Assembly (NCBI GenBank): GCA_029204045.2 | Contig: CM055074.1 | Span: forward strand, 14,187,164-14,251,163 | Source: Tillandsia leiboldiana | Taxonomy: Eukaryota; Streptophyta; Magnoliopsida; Poales; Bromeliaceae | Reading direction: 5' to 3' | Length of the DNA stretch: 64,000 nt | Part shown: positions 55,349 to 64,000 of the stretch, one piece after another | Numbering within the stretch: position 1 is the first letter of the stretch | How the letters are laid out: each line of letters opens with the position of its first letter | Notes under the pieces: model-generated | The model's database searches: none | What the model was told of the DNA's origin: nothing | What the model saw: the letters and a program-made list of their open reading frames with translations, nothing else | Program-made: the position numbers and the translations under genes

Positions 55349-58300
55349 TGTAGCACTCGTGAAATTCAAGTGTGTTTGCGGGTGAGGAAGCAGATCTAAA
55401 CCTTAGTGATTTGCATACCGGTGCGCGAATTGCACAGTTTCCGATGCACAATTTCCGCCTTTCCGATCCGAGTCTGATCTCGGAAATCTGAGGTCGCCAG
55501 TACGATTGTCTCATCGAATCGAGTGGAAATGGTATAGACCGTTTGCTGATTCGACGGTCGGATCGTCCGGAAATCAGCAAGAAAACTAGTGGGGGCCGCG
55601 AGTTAAGTGAATAATGTTGTGAATAGAAACACCTTGATTTTGTTTCCCCGCGTTGGCCAACGTCGCCGATCGACTGTCTGGAGTCCGAATCTGATGATCC
55701 AGGTAGTCGATTTAAATGGCGTTGTCGATCCGATCGCAATGGCGTAGACGAGATCTATGTTTGACGACCCTAGAGCATCGAAAAAGCGTGCTGAACTGTA
55801 GATATCGCAGTATTTTGTGGATCTGCGATTTATCAGGATTATTAGTCGACGAACAAAAATCGCTACCTGATAGGTTTCGTCGAGCCGGACGTCGTGGTGA
55901 AGTTGGTTTTTCCGTTTAGCGACTCGAATGCCTCGAAAAGCGTGAAATACAGTGGAAAATGCGGCATTTTGCGCAATACACCTTATATTTTATGCTCCGT
56001 TTTGCGTGCTGCTCTTTGGAGAAGGACCTAAGTGTGTAAGTTAGCTACTGTGAGGGACTGGGCTCTAAATAACAAGAGATGAGGGGTTAAACTGCGTTTT
56101 GGTTGAATGCTATATATGTGAACCGCATTGGGTTAGGGTTTTCTTAAACCCTAAACCCCGTAGCCTCTGCCCCAGCCGCCAGCTCCAACTGCATCCACTC
56201 CCCCTGCCGCACTCCTCGGTGGTAGCGCACCGGCCGCCGCCGCCTCGTCGCCGGAGAAGAAGGAGAACCAAGAAACCTCCTCCATCTCGGTTGGGAAGGT
56301 AAGAGATCAACTCCCAAAGACCTTGGGTGGTTCCAAACACCTTCTGGGAGTGCTTCTGCGTGGTGGACGCCGAGCTGAGGTGAACCCGACGCCTAGCTCC
56401 GCCGTGCGCCGTCGCGGGAGACACCTCCTTCCTCCTCTATTTTTCCGGCGAGGTGAGTTCTTGAAAGTTTTTGTCTTTAAATGGCCCAAAGACCAATTCA
56501 ATGACTTCCTGAGGTTGCATGGACCTTTTCTGTGAAGTTGGAGTGGTCGCCGTCGTCCCGGTCGCCAGCGGGAGTTTCCAGTCGCCGAAATTATCATTTT
56601 TGGCTGATCTTGGGCGCCGCCTTCATCCGGCCGTTGAAACTCCGATCAAGACCGCTGATTCTCTTCTCCTCATCGACTGAAACCTGCCTCCAAGGATTGG
56701 TGGAAATCGGTCCAGAATCCAAGCCGCGCGAGCCAGCCCTAGTTACGGTCTTCTTCTTCCTTGGCCGAACCTCACCGCCCGGCGCCGTCGCTGCCCGACG
56801 CCATCGGGCACGCCCCTGGCAAGCCTCACAGAACCAAAAGGAACCATCTGATCCAAGTTGGAGGGCCTCTCGAGCTTTGGATAGGAATCCGCCATTAGAG
56901 CTCATCAAGATCGACCGAGCTCCGCCGCCGCACGTCGCCGTCGCTTCCAGGCGTCGGCCAACCATCCAGGTAAGCTCAGTTGATCTTTTTGAGGTGTCTC
57001 GTGGTGTTGCTTGGAGTTTTCGACGTCAGGATAATAACCTCTGTAGCTGCACCCTTGTGCCAGCCGAGCTCCACCTCCGGCCACCTCCGACGCCTCCGGG
57101 CTCCGGCCATCTACCCAGGTAGGCCATAAGTTTGATTTGATGAAGTTCCATCATTTTGTTTTGGGCCGAGGGGCCCCTGTAACGGAGCTCTGATCTTGCA
57201 CCCGAATTATTCAACTCTGGTTTGTCTCCGGCCGCCGGCGCTTGACCCAGCAGGGGCCAACCTTCTTCTGAGACCTGTACCGAGCTGATGCTAACCCTTG
57301 TTTGCAGTCTGAGAAGGAGTGGTGCTGGACTTGGCCAAACCGAGCCTTGAACCGAGTGTGGTGTTGCTCCGGCGACTTCTCCGGCCACCCTCCGACGCGC
57401 CACAGGTGAGCATCACTGTCCTCTGTCATTACTTAGTGCCATGCTCCTGTTAGTTTCCAAATTTATCGAGTAATGAATAAGACACTGCATAGTTGCATTT
57501 TGAGCCGACGTAGTCTATGGGCCAAGTTTGCCCTCGGGCCTCATGCAATCCCAAACTAGTGAGCACGGGCTTTGTCGCGTCGAAACCTACGCGCTGAAAC
57601 TTACGGCGCTGTCTAAAGCTTCATGGTTTGGAAGAACGATTGAAAACAACGGTTATAAAGGTGTATTTATAGCAACATTTCGATAGAGGAAATTATGATT
57701 TGGTCCCTGTCTGCCCGAACATCATATTATGATGTTTAGGGACAGCAGGTGTAGTTGGACGATATTTGGATATTTTTAGACCGTTGGCGGGTCAGGGTTG
57801 GAGGGCCAGTGGATTTTCGGGAATTTTGGTTTAAGCCTAGTTTCGGCTAAGTTCCCCGTATTAGCGACATGTTATTGTAGTGTTGTCGGGATGGGTATGA
57901 GTGAGTCTAGTTCTGATTACAGTTTCTGTTCAGGGCCCAGCAGTTCAGCACCAGTCTAGTCTAGCGGGAGTTCGGGATCGGCCTACATTCGGGGGGCTCG
58001 TTCGACTGACTTCGAGGTGGGTTTTTATTTTGAGAATTAGCGTCGGGCTTCCGACGGTTGCAACTACTTCTGATTTTACGTTTAACTGTGCTAACGTGGA
58101 TAGTATTTATGGTCCTTGCTATTGAGTTATACTTTCTATATTTGGTGATCTTTATGGTTCATTACTATCGGTTTTATCCGGTGTACTTGGTTACTATGCT
58201 CGAGGCTGCAGCACGCGCACCCGCGGTTTGGCCACCGCAAAGGGTGCGCTTTTTCGGAAAAGTGGTCTATGACCCGTGTATACCCCCGTGGTGACGTAGT

Positions 58301-58524
58301 GGGGCCCCCGTAGTTGTGGGGTTTTGAGGCGCCAAGGTGTGAGCGGTGCGACCCGTCGACGTAGATGCTCGACGTGGTCAGGTTTTGCAGGTGTTCGTGT
58401 CTCTCTTTCCCTCGTGGGGGGGTAGTTGCTCCGGATCGTCTGACGCTCACCCTTGTTTGCAGTCTGAAAAACAAATCCCTTTTCGTTGATTGTTTCCGCT
58501 GAATGAAACCCCCGGGGAGTGACA
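55349..58524 (+). mobile_element. LARD LTR, 3176 bp (LTR2 of the tandem)
   Basis: Starts TGTAGCACTCGTG and ends GGGGAGTGACA, followed by the PBS at 58533-58545. TATA box CTATATAT at 56110-56117, telo-box hairpin at 56130-56159, and shared leader block 56128-57397. Both sides border internal regions, so it serves two units. Confidence 0.82.
56110..56159 (+). promoter_or_regulatory. LARD LTR core promoter: TATA box plus telo-box hairpin (copy 2)
   Basis: GCTATATATG is followed 13 nt later by GGGTTAGGGTTT, a 4-nt loop and AAACCCTAAACC. Copy 3 has TATATAAG at 61805-61812 and the hairpin at 61824-61853. Confidence 0.6.
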
Positions 58525-61042
58525 GATTAAGATGGTATCAGAGCCTTTCTTTAATCACCACAGTTTGTGCCCGACATCCACAAAGATGCCTCACTTAGCT
58601 ACTAATGAATGAAATGAATGGCATAGAAGCGTAGAACGCGAGTGATCGGGGGGGGGGAAGTATAGGTCCCTTTTCTTGATAGTTGGTTGAGTGCTATGCT
58701 AGCGGAGGCTAGAGCTGACTTGTGTGGTGTGTGTGTACAGGTTAAGTTTTGTTCCCGGTTTAGCTCGGTTGTCGTGCTTGTGTAGTCGTGTTGTTTTGGA
58801 GGCTGGCTGCCACCGGGGTCGTGATGGTTGCTAGGGATCAATGGATTAAGCAACCAGCACGGGACACGGTGTGCCTGCTGACGGCGTTCATGCACTTGGT
58901 GCGGCTGTTAACATAGCAGATCGTTGCGCCGGCTTTTGTTTCCTAACCCCTTCCTTTGCCGATGTTCTGGTAGTCGTTAGTAGCGGCGACTTGTGGTAGA
59001 GTAATCCGCCGGTATTTGTTAGTGACTCGGCCGTTTTGTCGGTCGTGAGTAACTGGGTAGCCTCTTGTCCAAATTGTACCTTCTTGGTCTACTGGTTTTA
59101 GGTTACAGCAGATAGTCGATCGATTCTTTTGCATCTAGGACAAGGTATGGGTGGGAACGAGGATTCTTCCCCTACGGTTGTTACCCATAGTTCGGCTTTT
59201 GCTGTAGACACTGCGATGGGGGTAGAAATCGTCGAGATGGGGTCTTGGGGTTCTCCTTTGAGTTGAGAAAGGAGACCCCCGGGGCTAGCAAATCTTGTTC
59301 GTTTGGGCTCGATTTTTTTTTTTTTGTTGAGCGGACCTAGAGCTTAGAATACTCCTAGTCGGGATTGTGATCGTTTGGTCTGGGGGTATGCAGCTCGGCT
59401 CAGTGCTTGGTGCTCGGAGGGGCAATGGATTGGGATCGAACGGTAGGGGTTAATCAGAGTGTCGCACCCATTCGGTGCCAAGACGGAAGTAGGACCGTGC
59501 TTCTTGGTTTTTGTCGCCAGCTTCCCATGGCCAAGGCATAGTCTTGAGGATTTTGGGATGCGAGTTTAGTGATTGTGAAGCAGTACGGGTCAACAGGAGG
59601 TTGTTGACCACATGGCGCTCTGGCGTTGGTCACTCTCGGCTAGGATGCCCTGCATGCAACTTTTTCTATGGGGTAGGCCTTGTGGCAGGACTTAGAGCTG
59701 AAATCTAGCTTTAGTTTTGTCCGTCGCCTCGGTAGAACGGGCAGTCGGAACGGACAATCCGGGATGGTGGTTGTGCTCCGAGCTAGTGGCCCGTGTTGGT
59801 GACGGGTGGAAGTAGTCTGCGTGGTGACGGGTGGGTTCGTCGTTTTCAAAGGAGGATTACTTGTAGGCAGTGACACGGCTGGTTTGGTTGGCACAACCTG
59901 GAGTTCGTGAGGGTATTAGTATGGTTTCTTCCCCTCTTTTGTTGTCGGGTTAGTTTGGGCATTCAAGGGCCGTCGGTCCGGGTTTGGTGGTAGGACCGGG
60001 GTACCTCGACGCATCGCGAGACTTTGGTTGCTGACTGCTCAACACCGTCAGAGGTGGTCCGCGAACCAGTGGCGTCATAACAGGGAACTCCAAGTCGAGG
60101 AACAAGCTTACTCATATTAGTTTCGATCAAGAGGGACGGAACGGTAGGGTTGCCGGGTGGGTCGAGCCCATCGTCTGTCTGAAATCTTAGGGCGGTTCAG
60201 TCCGGTAGTTTTTCGTTCAGGGTTACCACCGAGTTTCGCCAAGAGATATATGGCGTTTCGCGTGTCATCGCTTCGGGGATGGATTATTGAGCGCCCCAAC
60301 GGTGTTCGTGGGTGTGATGATCAAAGTTTCCAGACCCTTCTTGGGTCAACTTGCGTACGAACGAGGAGCGTTTTCGGGTGACCTTACAGACCCTCAGGGA
60401 CCAGAGAGGGTGGGCCAAACTCCAAAGGTGTGAGTTTGGGCATCGCGGGGTGAGCTTTTGGGACGGCCAAACGTCCGGAGAGCTTCGAAGAACGCAAGGT
60501 TAGGCTATCACAGGCACCCATGCATGCACTACCGACACCGGGTGAGGATTTTGAGGTGTGGTAATGCATCGCGGAACGGACTGGGTGTTGTGCTGAGGCA
60601 ACGGGGGAGGGGGGGGGGGGGAAGAGTTAAGGCCTCTACGACCAAGCAACTCAAGGAAACGATGCGACCAATCAAGATCACTCCGGGAAGACAAGTGGAG
60701 CAGTCGATGCCTGGAGCGGTGAGGGTCAGACGGGAGACATACTGGTAACCGCGATTACGCAGTTGGATGGATCAACAACAAACTTTTGGTGGCGTAAATT
60801 GACAAGGGATGTAGCACAACTCGTGGCTCGCTTTTGGGGTTGGTCATCGAATAAAGGCCGAACATCAGCGCCCGGCGGGGAAAACTGCAATCTCTCCTAG
60901 TGCCAGCGAGAAATAAGAAGATCACGAGGGGCGCAAGGCCAATGGGAAGCGCAAGTCGGACATGCTTGGCCGCTTTCCCCATTTATTGGATTCCTGGCGT
61001 ATTTAAGTTTCGGGGACGAAACTTCTTTTAAGGTGTGAGTGA
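58525..61042 (+). mobile_element. LARD-like internal region, unit 2, 2518 bp, non-coding
   Basis: PBS TGGTATCAGAGCC at 58533-58545. It is collinear with unit 1 but has an extra segment of about 250 bp (about 59325-59605), which begins after a T run at 59312-59325. No recognisable protein domain. Confidence 0.78.
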
Positions 61043-64000
61043 TGTAGCACTCGTGAAATTCAAGTGTGTTTGCGGGCGAGGAAGCAGATCTAAACCTTAG
61101 TAATTTGCATACCGGTGCACGAATTGCACAGTTTCCGATGCACAATTTCCGCCTTTCCGATCCGAGTCTGATCTCGGAAATCTGAGGTCGCCAGTACGAC
61201 CGTCTCATCGAATTGAGTGGAAATGGTATAGACCGTTTGTTGATCCGACGGTCGGATCGTCCGGAAATCAGCAAGAAAACTAGTGGGGGCCGCGACTTAA
61301 GTGAATAGTGTTGTGAATAGTAACACCTTGATTTTGTTTCCCCGCGTTGGCCAACGTCGCTGATCGACTGTCTGGAGTCCGAATCTGACGATCCAGGTAG
61401 TCAATTTAAATAGCGTTGTCGATCCGAGCGCAATGGCGCAGACGAGATCTATGTTTGACGACCCTAGAGCCTCGAAAAAGCGTGCTGAACTATAGATATC
61501 GCAGTATTTTGTGGATCTGCGATTTATCAGGATTGTTAGTCGACGAACAAAAATCGCTACCTGATAGGTTTTGTCGAGCCGGACGTCGTGGTGAAGTTCG
61601 TTTTTCCGTTTAGCGACTCGAATGCCTCGAAAAGCGTGAAATACAGTGGAAAATGCGGCATTTTGCGCAATACACCTTATATTTTATGCTCCGTTTTGCG
61701 TGCTGCTCTTTGGAGAAGGACCTAAGTGTGAAAGTTAGCTACTGTGAGGGACTGGGCTCTAAATATCAAGAGATGAGGGGTTAAACTGCGTTTTGGTTGC
61801 ATGCTATATAAGTGAACCGCATTGGGTTAGGGTTTTCTTAAACCCTAAACCCCGTAGCCTCTGCCCCAGCCGCCAGCTCCAACTGCATCCACTCCCCTTA
61901 CCGCACTCCTCGGTGGTAGAGCACCGGCCGCCGCCGCCTCGTCGCCGGAGAAGAAGGATAACCAAGAAACCTCCTCCATCTCGGTTGGGAAGGTAAGAGA
62001 TCAACTCCCAAAGACCTTGGGTGGTTCCAAACACCTTCTGGGAGTGCCTCTGCATGGTGGACGCCGAGCTGAGGTGAACCTGACGCCTAGCTCTGCCGTG
62101 CGCCGCCGCGGGAGACACCTCCTTCCTCCTCTATTTTTCCGGCGAGGTGAGTTCTTGGAAGTTTTTGTCTTTAAATGGCCCAAAGACCAATTCAATGACT
62201 TCCTGAGGTTGCATGGACCTTTTCTATGAAGTTGGAGGGGTCGCCGTCGTCCCGGTCGCCGGCGGGAGCTTCCAGTCCCCGGAATTATTATTTTTGGCCG
62301 ATCTTGGGCGCCGCCTTCATCCGGCCGTTGAAACTCTGATCAAGACCACTGATTCTCTTCTCCTCATTGACTGAAACCTACCTCCATGGATTGGTGGAAA
62401 TCGGTCCAGAATCCAAGCCGCGCGAGCCAGCCCTAGTTACGGTCTTCTTCTTCCTTGGTCGAACCTCACCGCCCGGCGCCGCCGCTGCCTGACGCCGCCG
62501 GGCATGCCCCTGGCAAGCCTCACAGAACCGAGAGGAACCATTTGATCCAAGTTGGAGGGCCTCTCGAGCTTTGGATAGGAATCCGCCATTAGAGCTCATC
62601 AAGCTCGACCGAGCTCCGCCGCCGCACGTCGCCGTCGCTTCCAGGCGTCGGCCAACCATCCAGGTAAGCTCAGTTGATCTTTTTGAGGTGTCTCGTGGTG
62701 TTGCATGGAGTTTTTGACGTCGGGATAATAACCTCTGTAGCTACACCCTTGTGCCAGCCGAGCACCACCTCCGGCCACCTCCGACGCCTCCGAGCTCCGG
62801 CTATCTACCCAGGTAGGCCATAAGTTTGATTTGATGATGTTCCATCATTTTGTTTTGGGCCGAGGGGCCCCTGTAACCGAGCTCTGGTCTTGTACCCGAA
62901 TTATTCAACTCGGGTTTGTCTCCGGCCGCCGCCGCCTCCGGCCGCCGGCGCTTGACCCAGCAGGGTCCAACCTTCTTCTGAGACCTGTACCGAGCTGATG
63001 CTCACCATTGTTTGCAGTTTGAGTAGGAGTGGTGCTGGACTTGGCCAAACCGAGCCTTGAACCGAGTGTGGTGTTGCTCCGGCGACTTCTCCGGCCACCC
63101 TCCGACGCGCCACAGGTGAGCATCACTGTCCTCTGTCATTACTCAGTGCCATGCTCCTGTTAGTTTCCAAATTTATCGAGTAATGAATAAGACACTGCAT
63201 AGTTGCATGTTGAGCCGAAGTAGTCAATGGGCCAACTTTGCCCTCTGGCCTCGTGCAAGCCCAAACCAGTGAGCACGGGCTTTGTCGCGTCGAAACCAAT
63301 GCGCTGAAACTTACGGCGCTGTCTAAAGCTTCATGGTTTGGAAGAATGAGTGAAAACAACGGTTATAAAGGTGTATTTATAGCAACATTTCGATAGAGGA
63401 AATTATGATTTGGTCCCTGTCTGCCCGAACATCAGATTATGATGTTTAGGGACAGCAGGTGTAGTTGGACGATATTTGGATATTTTTAGACCGTTGGCGG
63501 GTCAGGGTTGGAGGGCCAGTGGATTTTCGGGAATTTCGGTTTAAGCCTAGTTTCGGCTAAGTTCCCCGTATTAGCGACATGTTATTGTAGTGTTGTCGGG
63601 ATGGGTATGAGTGAGTCTAGTTCTGATCACAGTTTCTGTTCAGGGCCTAGCAGTTCAGCACCAGTCTAGTCTAGCGGGAGTTCGGGATCGGCCTACATTC
63701 GGGGGGCTCGTTCGACTGACTTCGAGGTGGGTTTTTATTTTGAGAATTAGCGTCGGGCTTCCGACGGTTGCAACTACTTCTGATTTTACGTTTAACTGTG
63801 CTAACGTGGATAGTATTTATGGTCCTTGCTATTGAGTTATACTTTGTATATTTGGTGATCTTTATGGTTCATTACTATCGGTTTTATCTGGTGTACTTGG
63901 TTACTATGCTCGAGGCTGCAGCACGCGCACCCGCGGTTTGGCCACCGCAAAGGGTGGCTTTCCGGAAAAGTGGTCTATGACCCGTGTATACCCACGAGGT
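61043..64000 (+). mobile_element. LARD LTR3, cut by the window end
   Basis: Starts TGTAGCACTCGTG at 61043, exactly 5694 bp after LTR2. It has the same TATA box, telo-box hairpin and leader block. It stops at the window edge, about 200 bp short of full length. Confidence 0.85.

Noticed and set aside
55203..55739. 178-codon ORF on the - strand in LARD DNA
   Set aside because: It spans the internal/LTR border, is broken in the parallel unit (60897-61274 only) and shows no domain.

Overview
This window is transposable-element DNA from a large, repeat-rich plant genome, almost certainly a flowering plant. It contains SIRE/Maximus-type Copia elements, a Tekay-type chromodomain Gypsy element, non-coding LARD-like elements and a Cassandra TRIM, all of them plant lineages. 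I found no host protein-coding gene, no functional rRNA or tRNA gene and no CRISPR array. The species cannot be named from this sequence.

Layout, from the oldest layer to the youngest. (0) A SIRE-type Copia element on the + strand (1-3735) runs in from the left. It is interrupted at 3735, and its 3' part should lie beyond 64000. (1) Into it went a family with large LTRs. A chimeric LTR (3736-6799 plus 52502-53084) is followed by a tandem array: internal 53085-55348, LTR 55349-58524, internal 58525-61042, LTR 61043 to the window end. The internal regions carry a PBS but no recognisable proteins, so they are LARD-like. (2) A Tekay chromovirus on the - strand (6795-52501) sits inside the chimeric LTR. 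Its order in the element's direction is LTR (49317-52501), gag-PR-RT-RH-IN-chromodomain, LTR (7344-10590), then a second PBS and gag start (6795-7343). It is therefore a truncated LTR-internal-LTR-internal tandem. (3) Three further copies of the SIRE family interrupt the Tekay element: A (11457-22495, -, TSD GCTGT, in integrase), D (24729-36835, -, TSD AACAA, just after the protease domain) and F (38562-48939, +, TSD ATCTC, near the gag start). (4) A 576-bp Cassandra TRIM with 5S-rRNA-derived LTRs (25108-25683, TSD GTCTT) lies in the 3' LTR of D.

Each complete SIRE copy has LTR, PBS (initiator-tRNA-Met type), gag, PR/IN/RT/RNase H, a spacer of about 1.5 kb, an accessory 'env-like' ORF, a PPT and an LTR. 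The accessory ORF does not abut pol. It has a gene-like upstream region: an array of the palindrome ATCCGGAT, a TATA box, and a GT...AG intron of 382-384 bp ending 27-30 nt before the ATG. The same palindrome is arrayed upstream of the LTR TATA box. This shared promoter grammar, together with an accessory protein carrying an NLS-like basic cluster, is the most interesting unexplained system here.

All protein genes are damaged to some degree except the F pol ORF (IN core-RT-RNase H), the F accessory ORF, the long D gag-PR-IN ORF and the A gag ORF. Copies A and F share one internal deletion that removes protease and the integrase N-terminus. This suggests a deleted sublineage that was mobilised in trans.
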